Shown piece after piece: positions 8,521 through 19,092 of a stretch of DNA of 64,000 nucleotides. A program made the position numbers and the translations under genes. The DNA comes from Denitratisoma oestradiolicum. Lineage in GTDB: Bacteria; Pseudomonadota; Gammaproteobacteria; Burkholderiales; Rhodocyclaceae. Under the pieces are notes generated by a model, which was not told where the DNA came from, did not search any database, and was given only the letters and a program-made list of their open reading frames with translations. The stretch lies in the NCBI RefSeq assembly GCF_902813185.1, contig NZ_LR778301.1, forward strand, positions 2,232,001 to 2,296,000, given 5' to 3'. Within the stretch, counting starts at the first letter, position 1. The number at the start of each line of letters is the position of its first letter.

Positions 8521-8551
8521 ACGCCCCGACCCACAAGGCCGGGGCGTTTTT
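8521..8551 (+). terminator. Rho-independent terminator (plus strand)
   Basis: A GC-rich stem (ACGCCCCG paired with CGGGGCGT) is followed by TTTTT. It reads on the plus strand, 160 bases beyond the integrase, and touches the 3' end of the convergent kinase gene. It may be the original terminator of a host gene or RNA into which the element integrated. Confidence 0.65.
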
Positions 8552-10590
8552 CATTGCCCGCCCCGGTTTTCACCCTCAAGGGAGGGCTGCAAGATCGGCA
8601 GCCAGACCCGGAATTTGGTTCCCTGGCTGGTCTCGCTCTCGACGGTAATGCGGCCATGATGCTTCTGGATTATGCCGTAGGAAACCGAGAGTCCCAGTCC
8701 GGTACCCTTGCCGACCGGCTTGGTGGTATAGAAGGGATCGAAGATGTTGCCGAGGTTCTCTGCAGCGATGCCTTTCCCGGTATCGGCGATTTCGACCCAG
8801 ATCATTTCTCCCTCGGTGCCGGTCCGGATCGTGATGATGCCCTTGCCCTCGATGGCCTGGGCCGCATTCACCAGCAGGTTCATGAAGACCTGATTCAGTT
8901 GCGAGATCACGCACTCGACCAGGGGCAATTGGCCATACTCCTTTTTCACCTCGCAGGTGTATTTCAATTCATTCCAGATGACGTTGAGGGTGCTCTCGAT
9001 CCCGGAATGAATGTCATCCATGGTCCACTGGTCCTTGGACTCCATGTGGGAGAAATTCTTGAGGTCCACGACGATCTTGGTCACCCGCTCCAGGCCCTGG
9101 AGGGACTCGGCGATCAGGGCACGAATGTCCTGTTTCACGTAGTCGAATTCGATCTGATCCTTCACTTCGTGCAATTCCTCGAATATGTCACTGCGCTCCG
9201 GCAGGGAAACCTCCGCCCGCTCATAGGCACTGACAACGCGCATCAGGTCCTCGGTATATCTTTCCAGCGACTGCATGTTGGATTTGATGAAGCCGATTGG
9301 GTTGTTGATCTCGTGGGCCACCCCCGCCGCCAACATGCCAATGGAGGCCATCTTCTCGGATTGCAGAAGCTGGTTCTGCGCCTGTTCCAGCTTGGTATTG
9401 AGGATCTTCAGCTCGTGGTTGGTCCGGCTGAGTTGCTCCAGACGGGCCTTTTCCTCGGCCTCGGCCTGCTTGCGCGCGCTGATGTCGCGGGCGATGCCGA
9501 TGGAAAGCCACTTGTCCTTGTGTCTGACCGCCGAGATGGACATCTCCAGGGGAAATTCGGCGCCACCCTTTCTTCGGGCCATCACTTCCCGAGACCCGCC
9601 GATGGCCGCCCCCTGGCCCGTGGTCTTGAAGCCGGCAAAGCCTTCACGCGCCGCCGGTCGGAACCGCTCGGGCGTCACCAACTCGTGTACATCCTGGCCT
9701 AGCGCCTCCTCGACCGAATAGCCAAAGATATTCTCGGCCGCACCGTTCCAGAAGGTGATGGCGGCGTTCTCGTCCAGCATGACGATTCCGTCATGGGCGG
9801 AGGCGCTGATGGAGCGGAATTTCTCCTCGTTCTCGCGCAGGGATTCCTCCATGCGGCGAATCGTGGTGAGATCGGTCATGGTGGTGACGTAATTGCTGAT
9901 GCGGCCCTGCTCGTCGCGGATTGGCGCCATGCTGAGCAGCACCGGAATCACGCGCCCGTCCTTGCCGCGGCGCGACACCTCGCCGGTAAAGCCCTCCATG
10001 GAAGCAGCAATGGCGGCAATCCGCAGCGGGTCGCCAGCATCATCCCCGGGGACGCCGAGCAGACTGATGGATTGTCCCAGCACCTCCTCCATCCCATAGC
10101 CGAAAAGCCGGGTGAAGGCCTGATTCACGTAGTCGAAATTCAGTTCGGCATCGATCAGAATGACAGGTTCATGGGACTGACGGAGTGCCTCGCTGAGGCG
10201 GCGGATCTGGGTCTGAGCCTGCTGCCGGTCCACGCCATGGCGGATGTTCAGCAGCAGGTCATCCATCTGGTAGGGCTTGAGCAGATAGGAAAAGGCGCCC
10301 CGGCGGGTGGCCTCGATGGCGGTGTCGAGGGAGGCGTTCCCGGTCAGGATGATCACCTCGGTCAGGGGCGAGACAGCCTTGATGCGTTCCATCACGTCAA
10401 GGCCCGACATGTCCGGCAGCTTGAGATCCACCAGGGCCAGGGGAATCAACTCCTGTGTCGCCATGGCGATCGCCTCGGCACCACTGCCCGCTACCACGCT
10501 GACATAACCCTTGACCCGCAGGATGTCGGCGAGGGTCTTGCGGAGGTTGGGGTCGTCGTCGACAACCAGCACCTTGCTGACGTGATTCAT
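8551..10590 (-). CDS. Receiver-PAS-PAS-histidine kinase (hybrid sensor)
   Basis: About 679 residues. Order: receiver domain with phospho-acceptor Asp55 in Leu-Val-Asp-Leu-Lys-Leu-Pro; two PAS domains (about 137-245 and 257-375); a coiled coil; a kinase core with His426 in Val-Ala-His-Glu-Ile-Asn-Asn-Pro; and an HATPase with Asp-Thr-Gly-Lys-Gly and Gly-Thr-Gly-Leu-Gly-Leu boxes. No membrane segment is seen, so it is cytoplasmic. A second ATG lies 12 bases upstream, but its only ribosome-binding sequence abuts it, so the inner ATG is preferred. It is the last gene of a minus-strand signalling series (double receiver, CHASE8 kinase, YfiR) and probably relays phosphate from or to these partners. 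Confidence 0.85.
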   Translation of the reverse strand: MNHVSKVLVVDDDPNLRKTLADILRVKGYVSVVAGSGAEAIAMATQELIPLALVDLKLPDMSGLDVMERIKAVSPLTEVIILTGNASLDTAIEATRRGAFSYLLKPYQMDDLLLNIRHGVDRQQAQTQIRRLSEALRQSHEPVILIDAELNFDYVNQAFTRLFGYGMEEVLGQSISLLGVPGDDAGDPLRIAAIAASMEGFTGEVSRRGKDGRVIPVLLSMAPIRDEQGRISNYVTTMTDLTTIRRMEESLRENEEKFRSISASAHDGIVMLDENAAITFWNGAAENIFGYSVEEALGQDVHELVTPERFRPAAREGFAGFKTTGQGAAIGGSREVMARRKGGAEFPLEMSISAVRHKDKWLSIGIARDISARKQAEAEEKARLEQLSRTNHELKILNTKLEQAQNQLLQSEKMASIGMLAAGVAHEINNPIGFIKSNMQSLERYTEDLMRVVSAYERAEVSLPERSDIFEELHEVKDQIEFDYVKQDIRALIAESLQGLERVTKIVVDLKNFSHMESKDQWTMDDIHSGIESTLNVIWNELKYTCEVKKEYGQLPLVECVISQLNQVFMNLLVNAAQAIEGKGIITIRTGTEGEMIWVEIADTGKGIAAENLGNIFDPFYTTKPVGKGTGLGLSVSYGIIQKHHGRITVESETSQGTKFRVWLPILQPSLEGENRGGQ

Positions 10591-10639
10591 TTTCGATTCC
10601 ATTCCTTGCAGTCGGATACCTGCTTCCTGGCCGGGGCGT

Positions 10640-11386
10640 TCATATCAGCGCATTACGCAGCCAGGAAAGCCGGATTTCCTCGATGACCCGAAGCAGGGCA
10701 TCGATTTCGAGGGGCTTCTGGAGGCAGGCATAGGCGCCGCTTTGCAGTCCATCCGCGATGGCATCGCCCATTTCCTGGTGATAGCCGGTCACCATCACCA
10801 CCGGCATTGAGGGATAGCGGAGCCGAATCTGCTTGAGAACATCGACACCGCTCGCCTCCCCCAGTTTGAGGTCGAGCAGGACCACCAGCTTGCGATCATT
10901 TTCCAGCCCCCTCATGACCTCCTGGGCCTGAGTCACGGTCTCCACGCGGAAACCCTGCATGCTCAGAATGTCCTTGAGGGTCTTGCAGAAATTGGGGTCA
11001 TCGTCGACGATCAGGATGTTTTCCTTCTGGTGGAGCAGGTCGAGGAAGGAAAGCACCATCTGGATGTTGAGGGGCTTGGACAGGATGGCATAGGTGCCGG
11101 CCTGCCTGGCCTCCTCCAGGAGATCTTCGGTGGCATAGGCGCTGACCAGGATGACGGGCAGCGCGGGCGCGATCTCCTTCATGCGTTTCAGCGCCTCGAC
11201 ACCAGAAATGCCGGGCATCTTGATGTCCATCAGGACACAGTCCGGCCGGTCGCTACCGAGCATTGCCACGCCTTCTTCGCCCGAATAGGCCGGAATGGTC
11301 TCATGCCCCTTGACACGCAGGATGTCGCAGGTGGTTTTCACAATTTGCCGATCATCGTCAACCACTAGAATTTTCACTGGCTTCAC
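10640..11386 (-). CDS. Double receiver-domain response regulator without output domain
   Basis: A 248-residue protein made of two CheY-like receivers. The first (about 5-118) has Asp54 in Leu-Met-Asp-Ile-Lys-Met-Pro; the second (about 123-240) has Asp172 in Leu-Leu-Asp-Leu-Lys-Leu. Both retain the N-terminal acidic pair and the Lys-Pro near the end. There is no DNA-binding or enzymatic output, so it should act as a phosphorelay or sink or by protein binding. It lies 36 bases after the CHASE8 histidine kinase and 49 before the hybrid kinase, in the same direction, consistent with one operon. Confidence 0.85.
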   Translation of the reverse strand: MKPVKILVVDDDRQIVKTTCDILRVKGHETIPAYSGEEGVAMLGSDRPDCVLMDIKMPGISGVEALKRMKEIAPALPVILVSAYATEDLLEEARQAGTYAILSKPLNIQMVLSFLDLLHQKENILIVDDDPNFCKTLKDILSMQGFRVETVTQAQEVMRGLENDRKLVVLLDLKLGEASGVDVLKQIRLRYPSMPVVMVTGYHQEMGDAIADGLQSGAYACLQKPLEIDALLRVIEEIRLSWLRNALI

Positions 11387-11421
11387 CTGTTCCGTTGCTG
11401 ATGATATTCATGGCCAGGGTA

Positions 11422-12978
11422 TTACGCCGATGGCTGCGGATTCTGACTGGCGTCTGGCAGCGTCACCGTAAAAGTCGTCCCCACGTCCCGCTCGCTCTGC
11501 ACGGCTACCGTGCCGCCGTTGGCCTGAATCAGGTTTTTCACCACCACCAGGCCCAGGCCGATACCCCGTGCCTTGGTGGTGTACAGGGGTTGAAACAGCT
11601 TGGCCAGGTGTTCCGGCGTCATTCCGCAACCGCCATCCCGCACGCTGACGATGATGGCCTTGGCCTGCCTGTCTTCGCTGGCCCGTATTTCCAGCGTTCC
11701 GCCTTCCGCCATGGCGTCGATGCCGTTGGAGATCAGGTTGCGGAATACCTGATGAATCTGTAGCGGGTCCACCAGCATCGGCGGCAGGTTGTCGGGAATG
11801 TCCAGGGTAACGCTGACGCCGTCCGGCACCGTGCATTTGTGCAGGGTGCGCGTGATCAGTTCATTCACCCCGGTCTTTTCGGGATTCGGCGGCTTGGTGC
11901 GCACCGAATCGAGCAGATCGGCAACGATGCGTTCGGCACCGACGATCTCGTCCTTGATGATGCCGAGGTACTCCTTGGTGGTGGGGTCGGCCTCCGATAG
12001 TACGGTCTGAAGGAAGTAGACGGCGTTGCTCATGACCCCCAGGGGATTGCGCAACTCGTGACCAACGCTGCCGGCCACCTGGCCCAATACCGCCAGTTTC
12101 TCCTTGCGTACCAGTTCATCCTGGGTATCCACCAGTTGCCGGGTCCGCTCCGCCACCTTTTCCTCAAGGGCGCCATTCAACTGCTCAAGCTGCCGGTTGA
12201 CGTCGCGCAGATCCGCGGTGCGCTGGGCAACCTCCGTCTCCAGATGGTCCCGATGCCGCGCCAGTTCGGCATCGCGCTGCTGGATGCGTTCCAGCATGTG
12301 GTTGAAGGTCAGCGCCAGGACACCCACCTCGTCCGTGCCCTGCACGGCGACGCGAACGGCATAGTCCTGCTGATCCGACACAGCCTGCATGACCAGGGCC
12401 AGATTCTCGATTGGGCCGACGATAGCCCGCTGGAGTCTGGTGAACAACCATGCCGTAAGAATAAAAGCACCCAGGGTCGCAAGAAAAACCAGGCCGATGC
12501 TTCTGATAACCCCGTCATACAGGCGCTTCAACTCGGACTCCACATAAATGATTCCCTGCGTTTCCCCCTTGAAACGGATCGATTGAGCGATGACCAGGTG
12601 GCCCCAGTCAAGGTGTACCTCCCTCGGCGCCAGGCTGGGCATCGGGTGTGATGTATGTCCGGGTCCATCATAGGTCGCGAAGACCACACCATCCTTATCA
12701 TGAATGACGGCATGGACGATATCTGGCTGGGCGGCCAGAGCTGCCAGGGTGTCGGCGGCGGCCCTGCGGTCGTCGAACATCATGGCCGGTGCGGCGTTGG
12801 TGCCGACCACCTCGGCATAGGTAGTCAGGTCGGCAATCGCCCTGCTGCGCCATTCGGCGATGTCCTTGACGGTGATGATCAGGCCGACGGTCAGCAAGGC
12901 CAGACCGGGGGCCAGCAGGCCGATCAGCATCAGCTTGTGCTTGATCGGCGCGTTCCGGTAGCGTACCAGTAGATTCAT
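11422..12978 (-). CDS. Membrane histidine kinase with periplasmic CHASE8-like domain
   Basis: A 518-residue protein. TM1 is at about 16-38. The periplasmic segment, about 40-150, is CHASE8-like, with Tyr-Ala-Glu-Val-Val-Gly and Ala-Pro-Ala-Met-Met-Phe-Asp-Asp. TM2 is at about 160-180, followed by HAMP (181-235), a coiled coil, His307 in Val-Gly-His-Glu-Leu-Arg-Asn-Pro and a complete HATPase domain. CHASE8 is the sensory domain of YfiN/TpbB diguanylate cyclases, which the periplasmic protein YfiR represses; the adjacent upstream gene here encodes YfiR. The likely role is a kinase controlled by YfiR, signalling to the double receiver protein encoded just downstream. Confidence 0.8.
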   Translation of the reverse strand: MNLLVRYRNAPIKHKLMLIGLLAPGLALLTVGLIITVKDIAEWRSRAIADLTTYAEVVGTNAAPAMMFDDRRAAADTLAALAAQPDIVHAVIHDKDGVVFATYDGPGHTSHPMPSLAPREVHLDWGHLVIAQSIRFKGETQGIIYVESELKRLYDGVIRSIGLVFLATLGAFILTAWLFTRLQRAIVGPIENLALVMQAVSDQQDYAVRVAVQGTDEVGVLALTFNHMLERIQQRDAELARHRDHLETEVAQRTADLRDVNRQLEQLNGALEEKVAERTRQLVDTQDELVRKEKLAVLGQVAGSVGHELRNPLGVMSNAVYFLQTVLSEADPTTKEYLGIIKDEIVGAERIVADLLDSVRTKPPNPEKTGVNELITRTLHKCTVPDGVSVTLDIPDNLPPMLVDPLQIHQVFRNLISNGIDAMAEGGTLEIRASEDRQAKAIIVSVRDGGCGMTPEHLAKLFQPLYTTKARGIGLGLVVVKNLIQANGGTVAVQSERDVGTTFTVTLPDASQNPQPSA

Positions 12979-13087
12979 GGGACTACCCTCCCCCCGGCCC
13001 CCACCCCAAGGGAGGGGGTGACGGCGGTTCGCCGCTCTGCGGCTCCGGCTATTGGCTGGCGCTCCTTCGGGCGGCCGGGCGGGACGC

Positions 13088-13696
13088 TCATTTCCCCATC
13101 TCCTTGACGATGCGTGCCAGTTTCAGCAACTGGGAACCGATCTTGAGTCCGGCTCGCCGAACGGCCTCCGGATTGATCTCGAAGCGAACTTTATTGTTAG
13201 TCAGGTAGAAATTCACCATGACACCCTGCTCCGCATAGCCATCCGTATCCCCCATCGTCAGCACTGCGCTGTCGCTGACCCGATCCAGAACATAGTCAAG
13301 GTTGGTGGATTCCGATGCCGTGATGAACAGCACATGGCATTTCTTCAGATTGGTCTGGGCATTGGCGAACAATATCTTCCACGTTATATCGCGTGGATCG
13401 TCCCCCGTCCCCCAGATGTCCCGCATCGTCCAGATGGCACTGCCGAAGGGATCCTTGCCCCAGATGCACAACATCAGACTTTTCTCGTCAGCTTGCGTGG
13501 CGGGCCATTCGACAAACTTGGCGATATTGTGGATGAAGGCTGCCTTGACCTCGTACTCAGTGGCTGGCGCAGCGACGGTGACGACGCAGGCACCAGTCAG
13601 GAAGAGGAATAACGCAGTTCGTAGCGCCCGCCCCCACTTCGACAGCGAATAGCGCCTGGGGCACAAGACTTTCGGGCGGTCCATCGACAACGCCAT
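13088..13696 (-). CDS. YfiR family periplasmic protein (DUF4154)
   Basis: A 202-residue protein. The start was set at the ATG preceded by GGGAGAG; longer in-frame extensions lack one. The N-terminus is basic, followed by a hydrophobic segment ending in Val-Ala-Ala-Pro-Ala, consistent with Sec export. The mature part has the YfiR hallmark Tyr-Glu-Val-Lys-Ala-Ala-Phe-Ile-His-Asn-Ile-Ala-Lys-Phe-Val-Glu-Trp-Pro and the later Val-x-Phe-Glu-Ile-Asn-Pro motif. In Pseudomonas YfiR holds the diguanylate cyclase YfiN inactive in the periplasm. Here no GGDEF gene follows; instead a CHASE8 histidine kinase does. The 109-bp gap to it contains GC-rich repeat-like sequence. Confidence 0.8.
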   Translation of the reverse strand: MALSMDRPKVLCPRRYSLSKWGRALRTALFLFLTGACVVTVAAPATEYEVKAAFIHNIAKFVEWPATQADEKSLMLCIWGKDPFGSAIWTMRDIWGTGDDPRDITWKILFANAQTNLKKCHVLFITASESTNLDYVLDRVSDSAVLTMGDTDGYAEQGVMVNFYLTNNKVRFEINPEAVRRAGLKIGSQLLKLARIVKEMGK

Positions 13697-13925
13697 ATGA
13701 CTCTCCCGCTGAGACCGGAACCTCTTCCCGGCACAACCACGACCGCTTCCGGCTTGGCAGCCGTCACGATGGCCAGCGAATCCGCGCAAACCGTCCATCG
13801 GCCTCGCAAACCCGAAGTGAGTATATCGCCCTATCATCGAAAAATTGCAGTGCGATCCATCAAGATCGACAAGAACAGCAGCACTCTCGCCACAGACATC
13901 TTGACGCAGCGCTCCGCCTCCGGTA

Positions 13926-14525
13926 TCAGGTGGCCCGCTCACTAGCCTGCCGCACCAGGTCGCGCCAGAGCCGCGACGGATCATCGGAAAACAGTTTATT
14001 CGGCTCCAGATTCGCCACCAGCCAGTCACCCCGTTCTATCTCCTGTTCCAGTTGCCCCCAGCCCCAGGAGGAAAAACCCAGGAACAAACGCAGATGCTTC
14101 GGGGGCTGGCGCCGATACAGCAGACTCGTCAAAAGTTGGTGGCCGAAGCTCATGTAGAGTCCCTGCCCCAAATCCAGAGCACCACTGCCTGGGCTTTCCG
14201 TGTCCAAGAACAGGTAGACCAGCTGGGTTGGCAAAACGGGACCACCAATGTGAAGAGTCAGGCGTCCATCATTGTCCGGCAGGCCCGGAATGCCGCCAAG
14301 ACGGTGTCCCAGGGGGCGATTCAGAATCAGTCCCATGGGTTGCCTGCGACCGTGGCGCGTTACCAGGACCACGGTTTCCCGGAAGCGCGAATCCTCCAGC
14401 CTTGAGGAGGCCACCAGCAACATGGTGCTGGTAGCCGGTTGCGCCAGCGCTACTGGGCCGAACCGAGTCAGCAGCAGTCCCCCACCCAGGGCAAGAAGGA
14501 ATTGGCGGCGCGCCATGAAAGGCAT
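13926..14525 (-). CDS. YqgE/AlgH (UPF0301) family protein with a signal peptide
   Basis: A 199-residue protein. The ATG has GGAGAG seven bases upstream. Residues 1-30 are Met-Pro-Phe-Met-Ala-Arg-Arg-Gln-Phe followed by a Leu/Gly-rich core and Ala-Leu-Ala-Gln-Pro-Ala, a typical export signal with a twin Arg. The remainder is the AlgH/YqgE fold: Met-Leu-Leu-Val-Ala, a Val-Val-Leu-Val-Thr strand, Pro-Met-Gly-Leu-Ile-Leu-Asn-Arg-Pro, His-Ile-Gly-Gly-Pro-Val and Gly-Phe-Ser-Ser-Trp-Gly-Trp-Gly-Gln-Leu-Glu. Ordinary YqgE proteins are cytoplasmic and unprocessed, so the leader is unusual. Its function is unknown. It lies upstream of yfiR and is divergent from the GGDEF-EAL gene. Confidence 0.8.
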   Translation of the reverse strand: MPFMARRQFLLALGGGLLLTRFGPVALAQPATSTMLLVASSRLEDSRFRETVVLVTRHGRRQPMGLILNRPLGHRLGGIPGLPDNDGRLTLHIGGPVLPTQLVYLFLDTESPGSGALDLGQGLYMSFGHQLLTSLLYRRQPPKHLRLFLGFSSWGWGQLEQEIERGDWLVANLEPNKLFSDDPSRLWRDLVRQASERAT

Positions 14526-14702
14526 CGATTTTCTCTCCACTGACCTCGAGTCGGATGCCGGCCATCCGGAATGAGTTCCAGTGTAGTCCCGCCGCCTCGT
14601 GTCGTGGGAAATCCACGCCCGCTTTGGCCTTTCGCATGGTGCTCCGGATGCAGTATGCTGACTCCTCCGGCATACGCCTACGGTTGATTCGGAGTTCGCA
14701 AC

Positions 14703-16754
14703 GTGGAACCTACCCTGCTTTTGGTCGACGATGAAGAAAATATCCTGCATGCACTGGTCCGCCTGCTGCGCGGCGCTGGCTATCGGCTCCTGACGGCAAC
14801 CAGCGGCGAGGCCGGCTTGCTGGTCCTGGACAACAACGAGGTACATGTCATCCTTTCCGACCAGCGCATGCCCGGCATGTCCGGTTCGGAATTCCTCAGC
14901 AGGGTGAAGGATCGCCATCCCGAAGCAGTGCGCATGGTCTTGAGCGGTTATTCCGACCTGGCGGCAGTGACCGACGCCATCAACCGGGGCAACATCTACA
15001 AATTTCTGCTCAAGCCCTGGGACGACGACCTGCTGCGGGCCAATATTCGCGAGGCCTTCGAGCGTTACGAGCTAGGGGTCAAAGGCGCCCAGTTCACCAA
15101 GATTTACGAGAATACCGTCGAGGGCATTCTGATCACCGACGGCAATAGCTATATCCAGGCTGTCAATCCAGCCTTCACCACAATTACCGGCTATGGGGCC
15201 GACGAGGTAGTCGGCAAGACCCCCGCTCTCCTGCGCTCTGACAGGCACGACGAGACCTTCTTCCGCACCATGTGGAAATGCCTCCACGAAACCGGCAAAT
15301 GGACCGGCGAAATCTGGAATCGCCGCAAGAACGGCGAAGAGTTTCCGGAATGGCTGAATATCACCGCCATTCACGACCCCCAGGGACGGCTGCAACAGTA
15401 CGTCGGCCTGTTCACCGATATCACCGAGCACAAGCAGGCCGAGGAAAAGCTGCGCTACCAGGCCTATCACGACCCGCTCACCGACCTGCCCAATCGCCTG
15501 ATGTATACGGAGCACCTGGATCTCGCCCTGCCTCAGGCGGAGCGGCGGGAACAGCTATGCGGCGTGATGATGCTGGACCTGGACCGCTTCAAGAATGTCA
15601 ATGACACTTATGGTCACGAATTCGGCGACAAGCTGCTGATCACCGTGGCCCAGCGTCTGCGCGACAGCATCCGCAAGGAGGACACTCTGGCCCGCATGGG
15701 GGGGGACGAATTCACCTTCCTGCTGCCCCTGGTCACTGACGTCCAGGACGTTGCAAGGGTAGCGGAAAAGGTACTGGCCGGTTTTGCCAAGCCCTTGACC
15801 ATCAATGGCAAGGATATGTTCGTCACTCCCAGCATCGGCATCAGTCTCTTTCCAAACGACGGCCATGACGCAGAGACTCTACTGAAGAACGCCGATGCGG
15901 CAATGTACCGGGCCAAAGAACAGGGACGCAACAATTATCAGTTCTACACCACCGACATGAATGCGCTGACCCAGCAGCGCCTGTCTCTGGAAAACGACCT
16001 GAGACAGGCGGTCGAACGCTCCGAATTGGAGATGTACTATCAACCCAAGGTATCACTCAAGGACGGCCGCATCGTCGGCGCCGAAGCCCTGATCCGCTGG
16101 AAGCATCCAGAGCGTGGCTTCGTCCCGCCTGGCGACTTCATCCCATTATCGGAGGAAAACGGCCTGATCCTGCCCATCGGCGAATGGCTGCTTCGGGATA
16201 TCTGCCAGCAGATACGGCATTGGCATGATGAAGGACTGCATCCACCCTGCATCGCAATCAACATCTCGGGGCGCCAGTTCCAGCGCCAGAACTTGCCCGA
16301 TCTGGTGGCCCAGATCATGGCCGATAGCAACATTCAACCGGACGACATCGAGCTGGAACTCACCGAAGGCACGATCATGAGCAACGCCGAGACCAACATC
16401 GAGATGCTGGTAATGTTGAAGCGCATGGGACTTTCCCTCGCTATCGACGATTTCGGCACCGGCTATTCATCCCTGAGCTACCTCAAGCGCTTTCCCATCG
16501 ACGTGCTGAAGGTCGACTACAGTTTCGTGCGCGACATTACCACCGATAACAACAGTGCCGAACTGGTGCGCGGCGTGATCGGCATGGCCCACGGGCTCAA
16601 GCTGGAAGTGGTCGCCGAGGGCGTGGAAACCGCGGCTCAACTGGAGTTGCTGCGCCAGTATGGATGCGACGTGATTCAGGGCTTTCTGTTCAGCAAGCCA
16701 CTACCAGCCGGGGAATTCGCTGCACTGGTAAAGGCAGACCGCCGTCTCGGCTGA
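14703..16754 (+). CDS. Receiver-PAS-GGDEF-EAL c-di-GMP regulator
   Basis: A 683-residue cytoplasmic protein starting at GTG with CGGAG upstream. Order: receiver with Asp53 in Leu-Ser-Asp-Gln-Arg-Met-Pro; PAS (about 130-240); diguanylate cyclase domain with intact Gly-Gly-Asp-Glu-Phe (333-337); phosphodiesterase domain with intact Glu-Ala-Leu (461-463) and Asp-Asp-Phe-Gly-Thr-Gly-Tyr-Ser. Both catalytic motifs look active, so the phosphorylated receiver may switch between making and degrading c-di-GMP. It is divergent from the YqgE-like gene, with 177 bases between that could hold promoters. It could take phosphate from any of the neighbouring kinases. Confidence 0.9.
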   Translation: MEPTLLLVDDEENILHALVRLLRGAGYRLLTATSGEAGLLVLDNNEVHVILSDQRMPGMSGSEFLSRVKDRHPEAVRMVLSGYSDLAAVTDAINRGNIYKFLLKPWDDDLLRANIREAFERYELGVKGAQFTKIYENTVEGILITDGNSYIQAVNPAFTTITGYGADEVVGKTPALLRSDRHDETFFRTMWKCLHETGKWTGEIWNRRKNGEEFPEWLNITAIHDPQGRLQQYVGLFTDITEHKQAEEKLRYQAYHDPLTDLPNRLMYTEHLDLALPQAERREQLCGVMMLDLDRFKNVNDTYGHEFGDKLLITVAQRLRDSIRKEDTLARMGGDEFTFLLPLVTDVQDVARVAEKVLAGFAKPLTINGKDMFVTPSIGISLFPNDGHDAETLLKNADAAMYRAKEQGRNNYQFYTTDMNALTQQRLSLENDLRQAVERSELEMYYQPKVSLKDGRIVGAEALIRWKHPERGFVPPGDFIPLSEENGLILPIGEWLLRDICQQIRHWHDEGLHPPCIAINISGRQFQRQNLPDLVAQIMADSNIQPDDIELELTEGTIMSNAETNIEMLVMLKRMGLSLAIDDFGTGYSSLSYLKRFPIDVLKVDYSFVRDITTDNNSAELVRGVIGMAHGLKLEVVAEGVETAAQLELLRQYGCDVIQGFLFSKPLPAGEFAALVKADRRLG

Positions 16755-16760
16755 CAGGCA

Positions 16761-16850
16761 TGCCCCGGGGCGGGGCTACCCATCGGCTCGCTGCGCAACA
16801 CTCGACAGGCTCAGCCCGAACGGTTGGGAGCTTGCTCAGCCTTTCCTTAA
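16761..16850. repeat. Composite fragment of two dispersed intergenic repeats
   Basis: The first 40 bases (CCCCGGGGCGGGGCTACCCA and onward) match part of the repeat found near 25.2, 47.2 and 48.2 kb. The next 50 bases, with GACAGGCTCAGCCCGAACGG followed by a CTTG-TCAGC-TTTCCTTAA tail, match one arm of the palindrome near 59.5 kb. It fills the gap between two convergent signalling genes. Confidence 0.6.
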
Positions 16851-16860
16851 GCATGTGGCG

Positions 16861-19088
<2,228 letters not shown>

Positions 19089-19092
<4 letters not shown>

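Noticed and set aside
8437..9702. Long plus-strand frame opposite the hybrid kinase
   Set aside because: It lies antisense to a protein with complete receiver, PAS and kinase motifs; the translation has no recognisable domain. High GC keeps the opposite strand open.
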